Shown: positions 46,526 through 57,890, numbered from the stretch's first letter. The stretch is DNA of 64,000 nucleotides from Polaromonas sp. P2-4 (GCA_024703855.1 CP087965.1:4704001-4768000); one strand, 5' to 3'. Program-made: numbers and translations. Notes: a model not told the origin generated them from the sequence alone.

Positions 46526-47217
46526 GTCGTTTCGGCCGGTCGGGGCATGCTGCCTGGCGACGCAGTGAATTCTGGCTCCGTGTTAAAGCCCAGGCCGAAA
46601 AGGTAGACGTTCACCGCGCATTGACCGACTTCCAGAAGGTCAAAGGCCTGCGGGTCGAGCAGCCAGTTTTGTATCAGTCCGTCTATCAGAGCGTGAAAAC
46701 CTTGTGCAGCCACAGAGGCAGGCATGGCGAGCTTGAGGTTTTTTTTTGCGTGACGCGACGTCAATGCTTTGTTCAAAACGGCTCAAAAATCCGTTTCTGC
46801 ACCGTCAGGTGCCGAGCGCGAACGGCCTGAAGCTCCTCTACATATTCCACTTTTTGTGTCGCCACCTCAAAGACACGGCGTGTTTGTGTGTCGTTAACGA
46901 TCTGTTTGAGGGCGTTGACGGTGGCGTGCCGTATCCGGTCAAGCGGATTGCTGTTGGGGTCATGGGCACTGTCTGTGCCGGTGTCTTCAAGGTTAAAAAA
47001 CTCCTCCAATGGAAGGGTGACCCTTTCCATCATGGCGTTGAACAGGTCAGCCTTGTCCTTGAAATGCCAATAGACGGCGCCGCGCGTGGCGCCTGCGCGC
47101 CGGGCAATGTCCTGCAGGCTGGTGCGTGATACCCCTTGTTCTTGAAACAGGTGTTCGGCCGCATCCAGCAGCTTGTGGCGGGTTGCCAGGGCTTCTTCTT
47201 TGGTTCTGACGGGCCAA
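46522..47217 (-). CDS. TetR/AcrR-family repressor of the RND operon, several frame breaks
   Basis: About 230 aa. After correction: MARRTKEEALATRHKLLDAA, EHLFQEQGVSRTSLQDIARR and AGATRGAVYWHFKDKADLFN, the TetR DNA-binding domain. The ligand domain ends in ALIDGLIQNWLLDPQAFDLL, typical of AcrR/TtgR. Breaks: one C too many at about 47207, and two near 46785 and 46740 (the latter in a run of nine A). TTG 47217, preceded by AGGAGA, is the likely start. Divergent from the pump genes, so it should repress them and itself. Confidence 0.8.
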
Positions 47218-47252
47218 GCGCTGTCTCCTGTAAGGGATTTTTAATGAATGCC

Positions 47253-47277
47253 TTTATACATTCATAAATGTATGTAA
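47253..47277. promoter_or_regulatory. TetR/AcrR operator
   Basis: TTTATACATTCATAAATGTA and the following TGTAAA form a near-perfect dyad (TACATT-CATA-AATGTA), the AcrR-type operator layout, between the divergent tetR and RND operon starts. Confidence 0.75.
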
Positions 47278-47385
47278 ACTATAACACTCATGAACCCTTA
47301 TTCTTTCGTCTTCGCCTGCGTGCATCTGGGGCAGCTTTCAATACTGCGCCAGTTTTGCGTCTCTTTCCAAAATCCGAGGAACAGC

Positions 47386-48623
47386 ATGCCTACGTCTCGC
47401 GTTGCCCAGCCTTATCTGGCGCTTAAATTTGTGCGTCGTCATCCCATCGTGGTAGCCACCGCGCTTTCATTGTTTTTGGCCGGCTGTGGCAAAAGTGGCG
47501 GTGCGCCGGGTGGTGCAGCGCCGCCTCCTGCGCAAGTCGGGGTGGTGACAGTGACGCAGGGCGATGTCGGTCTGGTGACTGAGCTGCCTGGCCGTCTTGA
47601 AGCCTCGCGCGTGGCCCAGGTCAGGGCGCGTGCGGCCGGCATTTTGCAGAAGCGGCTGTTCCGTGAAGGCAGTGACGTGACAGCAGGGCAGCCCTTGTTC
47701 CGCATTGACTCTGCACCTTACGCTGCCGCTGCCGCCAGTGCGAAAGCCGGTCAGGCGCGTGCTGAGGCGAATCTGGCGCAAGCCAGCGCGCTGGCCGAAC
47801 GTTACAAACCGCTGGTCGAGGCCAATGCGATCAGCAAGCAGGAATACGCCAACGCCGTGGCGGCGCAAAAACAAGCCGAAGCCGATGTGGCTGTTGGCAA
47901 GGCCAATGTGCAGACGGCCAGCATCAATCTGGGCTATGCCGCAGTGACGGCGCCTATCTCGGGCCGCATTGGCCGCGCACTGGTGACCGAAGGTGCACTC
48001 GTCGGGCAGGGTGACGCAACGCAGCTGGCGGTGATCCAGCAGATCAATCCCATGTACGTTAACTTCACGCAGTCCGCATCGGAAGTCATGAAGCTCGCGC
48101 TGCGATGGAGAGTGGTCAGTTCAAACGCGCCAATGGCGGCGGTGCGGCCAGCGTGCGCATTGTGCTTGAAGATGGCACAGAATACGCCCGCCCCGGGCGC
48201 TTGCTGTTTTCCGACCTGACCGTCGATGCCACCACCGGCCAGGTCACCTTGCGGGCTGAAGTTCCCAACCCCGGCGGGCAGTTGCTGCCAGGTCTGTATG
48301 TGCGGGTTCGCGTGGAGCAGGCGCAGGCGACCAATGCCATCACCTTACCCCAGCAGGCGGTGACGCGCACGGCGCAAGGCGACACCGTCATGGTGGTGGG
48401 TGCCGACGGTAAAGTCGCGCCGCGCCCCGTCAAGATCGGTTCTGCCCAGGGCACTCAATGGGTGGTGCTGGAGGGCCTGAAAACCGGCGAGCAGGTCATG
48501 GTGGATGGTTTCCAGAAGCTGCAGGGCAATGCGCCCGTCAAGGCGGTGCCCTGGCAGCCCGCAGGAGCGGCTTCCACGCCTGCAAGCGCTGCAGCGCCCG
48601 CTGCATCAGCGGCTGCGAAGTAA
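47386..48623 (+). CDS. RND efflux periplasmic adaptor (AcrA/MexA-like), one frame break
   Basis: About 412 aa. Lipobox LAGC near residue 40, then VVTVTQGDVGLVTELPGRLE, lipoyl halves ARAAGILQKRLFREGSDVTA, coiled coil (ANLAQASALAERYKPLVEAN), and AVTAPISGRIGRALVTEGAL. After the break at about 48100 the barrel continues ANGGGAASVRIVLEDGTEY. ATG 47386 (after GAGGAACAGC) is chosen; the upstream extension lacks family support. First gene of a three-gene pump operon. Confidence 0.9.
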
Positions 48624-48635
48624 GGAGCCCAGCAC

Positions 48636-51600
48636 ATGGCCAAGTTTTTTATTGATCGGCCGATCTTTGCCTGGGTGATTGCCCTGTTCATTCTGGTCGT
48701 TGGCAGTGTGGCGATCACGCAACTGCCGATTTCCCAGTACCCGCCCGTCGCGCCGCCTGCCATTGTTGTTGCCACCACCTACCCCGGTGCTTCCGCCAAA
48801 ACACTGGAAGACAGCGTGCTGAGCGTGATCGAGCGCGAAATGAACGGCTCGCCAGGCTTGCTCTACATGGAGTCGGTGGCGCAGGCCAACGGCACCGGCA
48901 ACATCACCCTGAGTTTTCAGCCCGGCACCAACCCTGAGCTGGCACAGGTCGATGTGCAGAACCGGCTGTCGCGTGCGGCGCCGCGCTTGCCGCAGGCGGT
49001 CACGCAGCAGGGCGTTCGCGTGGATAAATCGAACGCCAACTTCCTGCTGTTCATCATGCTTTCCTCAGAAAACCCGGGTGTTGATCCGGTGGCACTGGGG
49101 GACTATGCGTCGCGCAACGTGATTCCCTGAAATCCAGCGCCTGCCCGGTATTGGCCAAGCCCAGTTGTTTGGCACCGAGCGGGCCATGCGGATCTGGATT
49201 GACCCGGCCAAACTTGCCGGTTTTGCCCTGTCGGCAGCCGATGTGACAAGCGGCATCGCCTCGCAAAACGCCCAAATCGCGTCCGGCACGATCGGTGATC
49301 TGCCCAACGTGGCGGGCCAGGGCATCGCCGCCACGGTGGTTGTCAATGGCCAGCTCTCCAGCGTTGCGCAGTTCGGCAATGTGGTGTTGCGTGCCAACAC
49401 CGACGGCTCTACCGTGCGCCTGAAAGACGTGGCGCGCATTGAGCTCGGTGCGCAGGCCTACGCAACATCTGCCCGTCTCAACGGCAAGGCGGCAACCGGC
49501 ATAGGTGTGCAGCTTGCGCCGGGTGCCAATGCCCTGAATGCGGCCAAGGCCGTGCGCGCCAAGATGGATGAGCTCAAGCCATTCTTCCCCCAGGGCGTGA
49601 GTTATGCCATTCCCTACGACAGCTCGCGCTTTGTGAACATCTCGATACGCCAGGTGGCCGAAACGCTGATTGAGGCGGTGGTGCTGGTGTTCCTGGTGAT
49701 GTTCCTGTTTTTGCAAAACATCCGCTACACCATCATTCCCACCATCGTGGTGCCGATTGCCTTGCTGGGGGCCTTTGCCACATTGCTGGCGCTGGGTTTT
49801 TCCATCAACGTGCTGACCATGTTCGGTATGGTGCTGGTGATTGGTATCGTGGTCGACGACGCGATCGTGGTCGTCGAAAACGTTGAGCGCATCATGAGCG
49901 AAGAAGGCTTGCCGCCGCTTGAGGCGACGCGCAAGGCCATGGGCCAGATTTCAGGTGCCATCATTGGCGTGACGGTGGTGCTGATCTCGGTGTTTGTGCC
50001 GCTGGCGTTTTTCTCGGGCTCAATCGGCAATATTTACCGCCAGTTTTCTGCCGTCATGGTGTCGTCCATTGCTTTCTCGGCTTTTCTGGCACTGTCGCTC
50101 ACGCCAGCGCTGTGCGCCGCCCTGCTCAAGCCGGTTGAGGCGGGCCATCACCATGCGAAGACCGGCTTTTTTGGCTGGTTCAATCGCGGCTTCTCGCGCA
50201 CGGCCAAGAGTTACGAAGGGCTGGTCGCGCGTTTGCTGCGGCGTGCCGGGCGTTACCTGATTATTTATGTGGCCATCATTGGCGTGGTGGCGCTTGTGTA
50301 CACGCGCCTGCCAACGTCCTTCCTGCCGTCGGAAGACCAGGGCACCTTGCTGGTGAATGTGCAACTGCCGCCAGGCGCGACGCTGGAGCGCACGCGTTCC
50401 GTGATCGAACAGGTGGAAGGCTTCATGCTCAAGCAGCCCGAAGTGCAAAGCATGGTCGGTGTGCTGGGCTTCAGCTTCTCGGGCCAGGGTCAAAATGCGG
50501 CGCTGGCTTTTGTGACGCTGAAGGACTGGGCCGAACGGAAAGAGGCTGGGCAGTCGGCGCAGGCCCTGGCCGGTCGGGCCTTTGGGGCGTTGTCGGGTAT
50601 TCGCGATGCGTCCATCTTCCCCTTGAGCCCGCCGCCGATTCCCGAACTTGGCTCGGCCAGCGGTTTTACCTTCCGCCTGCAGGACCGCTCTGGCGCAGGC
50701 CGTGAGGCCATGCTGGCCGCCCGCAACCAGTTGCTGGGCATGGCCTCCAAAAGCCCGGTGCTGACGCAGGTGCGACCGGACGGCCTGGAAGACGCACCAC
50801 AGTTGCAGATTGAGATTGACCGTGACAAGGCCAACGCCCTGGGGGTGGGCTTTACCGCCATCAATGCGGCACTGTCAACCGGGCTGGGTTCCAGCTACGT
50901 CAATGACTTCCCGAACCAGGGACGCTTGCAGCGCGTGCTGGTGCAGGCCGACGCGCCCGCCCGCATGCAGCCCGATGACCTGGTCAAACTGAACGCCAGC
51001 AACAGCAAGGGGCAGTCGGTGCCGCTTTCGGCCTTTGCCAGCACGCACTGGGTCAAGGGCGCGATGCAGACCATTCGCTACAACGGCTACCCCGCGATCC
51101 GTATCAGCGGTAGCGCGGCGGCTGGCTACAGCACCGGTGCCGCCATGGCCGAGATGGAAAAGCTGGCGGCCCAGTTGCCGCAGGGCTTTGGCTACGAGTG
51201 GACCGGGCAGTCGCGCGAAGAAAAACTCGCAGGTTCACAGGCCATGATTCTTTACGCCTTTTCCATCCTGGCGGTGTTTTTGTGTCTTGCCGCCCTGTAT
51301 GAAAGCTGGTCCATTCCGCTGTCCGTGATTCTGGTGGTGCCGCTGGGTGTGCTGGGTGTGTTGCTGTCGACCTTGCTGCGCAGCTACGCCAATGACGTGT
51401 ACTTCCAGGTGGGCCTGATTACCATCATCGGTTTGTCCGCCAAAAACGCGATTCTGATCATCGAGTTTGCCAAAGACCTGCAGGCGCAGGGCAAGGGTGT
51501 GATCGAGTCGGCCCTGGCCGCCGCCCACCTGCGCTTTCGGCCCATCATCATGACCTCGATGGCCTTCATGCTGGGCGTGTTGCCGCTGGCCCTTGCCACC

Positions 51601-51825
51601 GGTGCCGGCTCTGCCAGCCAGCGCGCCATTGGCACCGGCGTGATCGGCGGCATGATCACCGGCACGGTGCTGGCGGTGATTTTTGTGCCAATTTTCTTTG
51701 TGGTGGTGCGTACTATTTTCAAAGGCAGCGAGCGGCAGAGAAAAATTTATTCCGAGCATGCCAAAGCGGCAGGCATCGGCGGGGACGAAGGACATGAAGG
51801 AAATGCAGGTAAAACCCATGCGTAA
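48636..51825 (+). CDS. RND efflux transporter (AcrB/MexB-like, HAE-1), one frame break
   Basis: About 1063 aa, twelve helices. MAKFFIDRPIFAWVIALFIL is the HAE-1 N-terminus; TM4 GIVVDDAIVVVENVERIM carries the proton-relay Asp pair; GFSINVLTMFGMVL and GLSAKNAILIIEFAKDL (relay Lys region) are present. An extra T at 49128 (CCC-T-GAAATC) creates a false stop after NVIP; without it the protein reads EIQRLPGIGQAQLFGTERAM. Its stop overlaps the outer-membrane factor start. Exports drugs or hydrophobic compounds. Confidence 0.93.
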
Positions 51826-53258
51826 GACCCGACTCCCGCAACTGCTGGCCGTGAGCGCTGCGGCGCTGCTGGCCGGTTGTTCCATGATTCCTGCCTACGA
51901 GCGTCCGGCCGCACCGGTTGCGGCCGCTTATCCTGATTATTCGGCTTACAGCACCGCTGCCACGGCAAGCGCAGCGACCACCGCCACACCGGCCCCCAGC
52001 GTGGCCTGGCAGGACTTTTTTGCCGATGCCAAACTCAGGCGGCTCATTGAGCTGGCGTTGGCCAACAACCGCGACCTGCGTGTGGCGGTGCTCAACATCG
52101 AGCAGACCCGTGCGCAATACCAGATCAAGCGCGCCGACCAGTTTCCGACTGTGAACGGGGTCTTGTCCGGTTCACGCACGCCCACCGGCAGCGGCGGCCT
52201 CACCAATGTGTACAACGTGGGTTTGGCGGTGACGGCCTATGAGCTGGACTTTTTGGCCGCGTCAGCAGCCTGAAAGAGGCGGCGCTGAGCCAGTACCTGG
52301 CGACCGAAGAGGGCCGCAAGACCGCGCAGATCAGTCTGATAGCCGCCGTGGCCAATAGCTACCTGAGCATTCTGGCTGACGACGAGCTGCTGGACATCAC
52401 GCTTCAGACCCTGGCGACCCGCGAAGAGTCCATGAAGCTGAGCAAGCTGCGTTTTGACAATGGCGTGACGTCCGAGCTCGACTACCGCCAGGCCGAATCG
52501 CTGGCCGAGGCGGCGAAGGTGGCCTATGCCCAGCAGCAGCGCCAGCGCGCACTCGATGTCAATGCGCTGACCCTGCTGGTCGGCCAGCCGCTGGCGGACG
52601 AATTGCCCACGGCCAGCGCCGGGCAGGCCGCAGCGCTGGCGCAGGCCCAACCCATGGCCGATGTGCCGGCCGGTTTGCCGTCTGAGCTGCTGACCAACCG
52701 GCCCGACATCCGCCAGGCCGAGCAACTGCTGTTGGCCTCCAATGCCAACATTGGGGGGCGCGCGCGGCCTTTTTCCCGAAGATTTCACTGACGGTGGGGG
52801 CCGGCAGTGCCAGTAGCCATCTTTCAGGGCTGCTGAAAAACGGCTCCTGGGGCTGGACGCTGGCACCGCAACTGGTGCTGCCGATTTTTGATGCCGGGCG
52901 CAATCAGGCCGGGCTTGATTCGGCCAAGGCCGGGCGCGACATCGCCATCGCGCAGTACGAAAAAGCCATCCAGACCGCTTTTCGCGAAGTGGCCGATGCG
53001 CTGGCCACGCGGGCCACGCTGGCCGACCAGTTGCGCGCCAGCCAGGCGCAAGCCAATGCCGAGGCCATCCGCTTCAAGCTGTCTGACCTGCGTTACCAGA
53101 GCGGCATTGCCAGCTACCTCGATTTGCTGGATGCGCAGCGTTCGCTGTTCACCGCGCGGCAGGCGGTGGTGCAAACCCGTCTGGCCCAACTGCAAAGCCA
53201 GGTCACGCTGTACAAAACGCTGGGCGGCGGCTGGAAAGAGCCTGCCGTCACACCTTGA
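51818..53258 (+). CDS. outer membrane factor lipoprotein (OprM/NodT family), two frame breaks
   Basis: About 480 aa. Lipobox LLAGC near residue 20, then YERPAAPVAAAYPDYSAY, WQDFFADAKLRRLIELALAN and NRDLRVAVLNIEQTRAQYQI, the OMF signature. Breaks: about 52252 (T-run one short; FGRVSSLKEAALSQYLATEE) and about 52762 (one C short in the GC-rich run; ARAAFFPKISLTVGAGSASS). The C-terminus RYQSGIASYLDLLDAQRSLF, TARQAVVQTRLAQLQSQVTL is echoed by a fragment at 59950. Completes the tripartite pump. Confidence 0.92.
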
Positions 53259-53320
53259 GCGTGCCGGTTGACGGGTTGCGGCGCTTCTGACGCAGCGTCC
53301 GCGGATATTGGCAGGGTATA

Positions 53321-53380
53321 TGCTATCAATAAGATAGCTGGTTGCACATATCCTGCAAGGGCTGGAGGCCTGTTTTATCA
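53321..53380 (+). repeat. dispersed palindromic repeat, copy H
   Basis: Reads TGCTATCAATAAGATAGCTG, GTTGCACATATCCTGCAAGG, GCTGGAGGCCTGTTTTATCA. Strong match to copy C. It borders the truncated end of the DUF1697 pseudogene. Confidence 0.8.
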
Positions 53381-53391
53381 TTAACAGGCCG

Positions 53392-53826
53392 TCAAGCCCG
53401 GTGGCACACGTCAGGAGGCATATCGGGCACGCTGCGGATGAAGGTGCGCACCTCGTAGCTCAGCACACCGTGAAGATGCTATTTAATCGTTAGCACCAGC
53501 GGCGGCAGTTTTTTGGCGGGCGCGTTAAAAATCACATTGCCACTGGCGATAAAGGTCTCGACATCGTTAGGGCTCGTTCTGGGAATAAGTTGTGCATTTG
53601 GCCGTCGGATTCGGGATGCGCTGCTAGGCGCGGGGAGCGCCGTGTGGCTAGGCCACACAAGCGAGTCGCAACAACGCAGAGCGCCCGAAGCTGGCGAGCA
53701 AAATGTGCAACTTATTTCTGAACGAGCCCTTAGGCCCAGCGCTTCAAAATGTGCCCGCAGCGCCTCCATGCTCACGTTGTGGCCGCCTACATTGATGGCG
53801 CGCAGGAAGGCGATCTGCTGGGTCAT
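53392..53826 (-). pseudogene. DUF1697 gene, disrupted by a MITE-like element and truncated
   Basis: Minus strand starts MTQQIAFLRAINVGGHNVSM, EALRAHFEALGL, the DUF1697 N-terminus. A 162-base element then intervenes, after which DVETFIASGNVIFNAPAKKL continues the family. A TAG interrupts next, followed by HLHGVLSYEVRTFIRSVPDM, still DUF1697, and the sequence ends at repeat H. Only about 90 of the usual 180 codons remain, so the gene is dead irrespective of sequencing errors. Confidence 0.8.
53569..53730. mobile_element. MITE-like element with about 30-bp terminal inverted repeats
   Basis: Left end AGGGCTCGTTCTGGGAATAA then GTTGTGCATTT; right end inverted AGGGCTCGTTCAGAAATAAG then TTGCACATTTT. 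Flanked by TTA on both sides (possible target duplication). The interior has a GTGTGGC/GCCACAC hairpin (53641-53657) and no coding capacity. It splits the DUF1697 gene. Confidence 0.8.
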
Positions 53827-53910
53827 GGGCGTTCAAGTCGGGTTGATGGCAAGTGCCGGATGGATTGGCATTATGTCCGGCCTGCCGCCTTTGCCGCCGC
53901 TTTTGACGGT

Positions 53911-53967
53911 GATTTTGGCCTCAAGCCCACAGTGGATATGCGCAGGCAGCTATTAAAAAAGTAGCAA
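53911..53967 (-). repeat. dispersed palindromic repeat, copy I
   Basis: Minus strand reads TTGCTACTTTTTTAATAGCT, GCCTGCGCATATCCACTGTG, GGCTTGAGGCC. Nearly identical to copies G and J in the AGCTGCCTGCGC segment. Confidence 0.75.
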
Positions 53968-54191
53968 ATGAACGATCCTGTCAAGCAAAAACAGCGCCAG
54001 GCAGCCAGTTGCCGGGTGTCCAGTTGTCAGGATTTTCGCCAAATGTATCCATGCCCCTTTGCTTGAGGCGTGCAGGCATTTACTGAAGGGTTAGCCCCTA
54101 CGGGATGGCGCTTGGGGCGGCGGTATATTCCCTGCCGGATGACAGGCAAACGGGACTCTCCCAATTGGAGACAAACCGTTCCATAAACCAT

Positions 54192-54217
54192 GGCGGGCCA
54201 AAAGCCCGCCAACTTTT
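54192..54217 (+). terminator. leader hairpin before oppA
   Basis: Seven-base GC stem (54192-54198 with 54204-54210), CAAAA loop, then AACTTTTATT. Position between promoter and oppA suggests attenuation, but it may simply end upstream transcription. Confidence 0.5.
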
Positions 54218-54236
54218 ATTCAGGATGCAACAAGCA

Positions 54237-55851
54237 TGAATTCAATGTGGACGATGAAGGCGCTGGCAGGCGCCGTGTTGCTGGCTTGCGCTGGCCTGGC
54301 TGCTGCGGCGACGGTGCCCTGCGGGCGTGAAGTTGCATGACACCCAGGAACTGGTTCGCAACAACGGCTCCGAGCCAGAAACCCTGGACCCGGCGCTGGC
54401 CTCAGGCGTGCCGGCCAACAACGTCATCCGCGACATGTTTGAAGGGCTGACGGCGGCCGATGCGAACGGCAAGATCGTTCCCTGCAGTCGCCGAGAGCTG
54501 GAAGCAGACCGATGCCCAAACCTGGGTCTTCAAGCTGCGCAAGAACGCCAAATGGTCCAACGGCGATGCGGTGACCGCCGAAGACTTTGTTTACGGCATG
54601 CGGCGTTTCGTCGACCCGGCGACGGCCTCGAAATACGCCGCCACTTACGGCATCTTCCTGCTCAACGCCAAGGAAATCATTGAGGGCAAGAAGCCCGGCA
54701 CCGAGCTGGGCGTCAAGGCCATCGATCCCTACACCCTGGAAATCAAGACCCCTTTCCCGGTCGGCTTCCTGCCTGACGTCGTTTCCAACCTCCAGCTGGG
54801 CCCGGCTCATAAAGCGAGCGTGGAAAAGTTTGGCAAAGACTGGACCAAACCCGCCAACATGGTGGGCAATGGCGCTTTCACCCTGAAAGACTGGCAAGTC
54901 AACAGCAAGATCACATTGGCCAAGAGCCCGACCTACTGGGATGCGAAGAATGTGCAGCTGAACAAAATGACCTACCTCTCGGTGGAGGACGGCAACGCCG
55001 ATGTCAAGCTCTACGAGTCAGGTGAGAACGACTGGGTGTACCAGCTTCCTCCCGGTACCTTTGACAAGTACAAGGCACAGTATCCGAAGGAAATCCGCAA
55101 TACCGACATGCTGGGCTTGCGCTACTACTCCCTGAACAATGCGGACCCGGTGCTCAAGGACATCCGCGTGCGCAAGGCGCTGTCCATGGCGATTGACCGC
55201 GACATCCTGGCGCAGCGCGTGACGGCTGACGGACAGACGCCTGCCTATGGCGTGGTCGTCAAGGGCACGGCCAATGCGGATGTCACCGCCTATGACTGGG
55301 CCAAGTGGCCCATGGACAAGCGGGTGGCAGAAGCCAAGAACCTGTTGGCGGCCGCTGGCGTTGCGCCCGGCACCAAGATCAAGTTTTCCTACAACACCAG
55401 CGACTACCACAAGAGAATGGCGATCTTTGCGGCCTCCGAGTGGAAAACGAAACTGGGCCTGGACGTTGAACTCGAAGCGATGGAGTTCAAGGTGCTGATC
55501 AAGAAACGCACGGATAAAGACTATCAAATGGCCCGCAACGGCTGGGTCGCCGACTACAACGATGCGACCACCTTTTTGACGCTGGTGCAATGCGATTCGG
55601 ACCAGAACTACCACAACAGCTGCAACCGCAAAGCCGCCGCGCTGATCGATGAAGGCAACCAGTCGCTGGACCCCGCCAAGCGCAAGGTGTTGTTGACGCA
55701 GGCGGCGAAGATGATCATGGACGACTACCCCATGATCCCCTTGCTGCAGTACACCGTGCCGCGGCTGGTCAAGCCTTATGTGGGTGGTTATTCGACGACC
55801 AATGCGCTGGACCGCTACCGCGCCAAGGACCTGTACATCATCAAGCATTGA
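54237..55851 (+). CDS. oppA: peptide ABC transporter substrate-binding protein (OppA-like), two frame breaks
   Basis: About 538 aa, signal peptide MKALAGAVLLACAGLAAAA. Family-5 binding protein: ELVRNNGSEPETLDPALASG, VPANNVIRDMFEGLTAADAN, AESWKQTDAQTWVFKLRKNA, KWSNGDAVTAEDFVYGMRRF, VGNGAFTLKDW and DYPMIPLLQYTVPRLVKPYV. Extra T's at 54320 (GCCC-T-GCGG) and 54483 (CCC-T-GCAG) break the frame; removing them gives ATVPAGVKLHDTQ and IVPAVAESW. Binds oligopeptides in the periplasm. A terminator separates it from oppB. Confidence 0.92.
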
Positions 55852-55871
55852 TGTCGGGGCTGAACTAAAGA

Positions 55872-55919
55872 CAGGGCAGACATCACCACGATGTCTGGCC
55901 CACCTTGCCCTGCTTTTTT
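55872..55919 (+). terminator. intercistronic terminator between oppA and oppB
   Basis: Outer stem CAGGGCA (55872-55878) with TGCCCTG (55906-55912), an inner ACATC/GATGT hairpin, then CTTTTTT. Would keep oppA expression above the permease genes. Confidence 0.8.
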
Positions 55920-56004
55920 CTGACGTTCTATCGGGCGTTCAGGGCTAAGCTGTGGTCGGCTTACGCGTGCGCACGCTCACACTGATTCGACCGGAGATAT
56001 TCCC

Positions 56005-56925
56005 ATGTGGTCCTACACCCTCAGGCGCATCCTGGCGACGATTCCGACCTTGCTGGCCGTCGTCACCGTTTGTTATCTCTTGCTCCATGCCACGCCGGGC
56101 GGGCCGTTTGACGACGAACGCAAAGTGTCCGCCGCGGTGCTGGCCAATCTGCAGGCCAAATACCACCTGGACTTGCCGCTGTGGCAGCAGTACCTGCACT
56201 ACCTCAACAACCTGCTGCACGGTGACTTGGGCGCCTCATTTCGCTATGCCGACTGGTCGGTCAATGAGCTGGTGGCGAAAGCGCTGCCGGTTTCCGCGGT
56301 GATCGGCGGGGGCGCCATCGTCATCGCCTTGTTTGTCGGGGTGTTGCTCGGCACCATTGCCGCCTTGCGGCAAAACAGCGTGATCGATTACCTGGTGATG
56401 CTGCTCGGCAATGCCGGGCATGCTTTCCCCTCGTTTGTGATCGGCCCGGTGCTGATTCTGGTTTTTGCCGTCTGGCTCAAGGTTGCGCCGGCCGGGGGCT
56501 GGAACGATTTTCAGCTCCGCTTCATGGTCTTGCCGATGCTGCTGCTGATTTTCATCAATGTCGCCACCATTGGGCGTGTCATGCGCGGCAGCCTGATTGA
56601 AGTGCTGCACAGCAACTTTATCCGCACGGCACGTGCCAAGGGCCTGCCCATGCGCACCATCATCTTGCGCCACGCCTTCAAGCCCGCGCTGTTGCCGGTG
56701 GTGTCTGTCATCGGGCCCCTGGCTATTTCATCGATCACCTCGGCCATCGTGACCGAGTCGGTGTTCTCCCTGCCGGGCCTGGGAAAACTGATTGTGAACG
56801 GCGCCGCCAATCGCGACTACACCCTGGTGCTGGGCCTGGTGGTGTTGGTGACCGTGGTTGCCGTGATGTTCAACCTGCTGGTCGACCTGGCCTACGCCGT
56901 GCTTGACCCGAAGATCCGGTATTGA
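56005..56925 (+). CDS. oppB: peptide ABC transporter permease, OppB-like
   Basis: 306 aa, six helices; begins MWSYTLRRILATIPTLLAVV, the OppB/DppB N-terminus, with GLPMRTIILRHAFKPALLPV as the ATPase-contact loop and FSLPGLGKLIVNGAANRDY at the end. The frame is intact. Followed by oppC after 12 bases. Confidence 0.92.
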   Translation: MWSYTLRRILATIPTLLAVVTVCYLLLHATPGGPFDDERKVSAAVLANLQAKYHLDLPLWQQYLHYLNNLLHGDLGASFRYADWSVNELVAKALPVSAVIGGGAIVIALFVGVLLGTIAALRQNSVIDYLVMLLGNAGHAFPSFVIGPVLILVFAVWLKVAPAGGWNDFQLRFMVLPMLLLIFINVATIGRVMRGSLIEVLHSNFIRTARAKGLPMRTIILRHAFKPALLPVVSVIGPLAISSITSAIVTESVFSLPGLGKLIVNGAANRDYTLVLGLVVLVTVVAVMFNLLVDLAYAVLDPKIRY

Positions 56926-56937
56926 TTCGAGGCCACC

Positions 56938-57854
56938 ATGTTATTCAAGAGCAAACAGGATTCTCTGGTGATCGCCTTGGGCGATACGCTGGCGGTGGCC
57001 GACGTATCGGGGAGAAGCCCTTGGGCCGATGCAAGAGGGCGCTTTCTGCGCAACCGGGCGGCGGTTGTCAGCCTCTGCCTGCTCACTTTCGTCACGCTTT
57101 TATGCATCGTCGGGCCATGGCTGCTGCCGCACGCCTTTGACACCGCCGACTGGGATGCCATGAGCAGGCCGCCCATGCTCAAGAACTGGCACTTTTTGGC
57201 ACTGACGAATCTGGCCGTGACCTGTTGGTACGCAGCCTGGTCGGTGGCCGCGTGTCCCTCATGGTGGGCTTTCTGGCCACCCTGTCTTCCGTCACGCTGG
57301 GCATAGTTTGGGGTGCGACGGCGGGTTTCATGGGCGGCAAGGTGGACGCCTTCATGATGCGCATCGTGGACATGATGTACGCCGTGCCCTATTTGCTGAT
57401 CGCCATTTTGATGGTGACCATTCTGGGACGGGAGTTTTACCTGGTGGTGATCACCATCACGGTGTTCTCCTGGATGGACATGGCCCGTGTCGTGCGCGGC
57501 CAGACCCTGTCACTGCGCTCCAAGGAATTTATTGAAGCGGCGCGTGCCCTGGGCGTGCCGACGCGCCGCATCATCTTCCAGCACATCGTCCCGAATCTGT
57601 TGGGCGTGGTGGTGATTTACACCACGGTCACCGTGCCGGGCGTGATCCTGACCGAGTCCGTGCTGTCCTTTCTGGGCTTGGGAATCCAGGAGCCGATGAC
57701 GAGCTGGGGTGTGCTGATTCACGATGGCGCGTCCGTCATGGAGGTGTCGGTGTGGATGCTGCTGTTCCCGGCTGGCCTGCTGTCCCTGACCCTGTACTGC
57801 TTTAACTACATCGGGGACGGCATGCGTGATGCGCTCGATCCCAAAGACCGCTGA
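56938..57854 (+). CDS. oppC: peptide ABC transporter permease, OppC-like, one frame break
   Basis: About 305 aa, six helices. After an N-terminal cytosolic part (SPWADARGRFLRNRAAVVSL), the periplasmic loop should read NWHFFGTDESGRDLLVRSLV; a T-run at about 57193 is one short. The contact loop is RALGVPTRRIIFQHIVPNLL. C-terminus NYIGDGMRDALDPKDR is typical for OppC. Confidence 0.92.
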
Positions 57855-57890
57855 TCCGCATGAAGGCGCAAGTTACACCATGAACACACC

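Larger units (their letters stand above)
53827..54236. other. spacer between DUF1697 remnant and oppA
   Basis: Holds repeat copy I and, at 54192-54210, a GGCGGGC/GCCCGCC hairpin followed by AACTTTTATT, 27 bases before oppA. The hairpin could be a leader terminator/attenuator or end an upstream transcript. No gene recognised. Confidence 0.5.
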
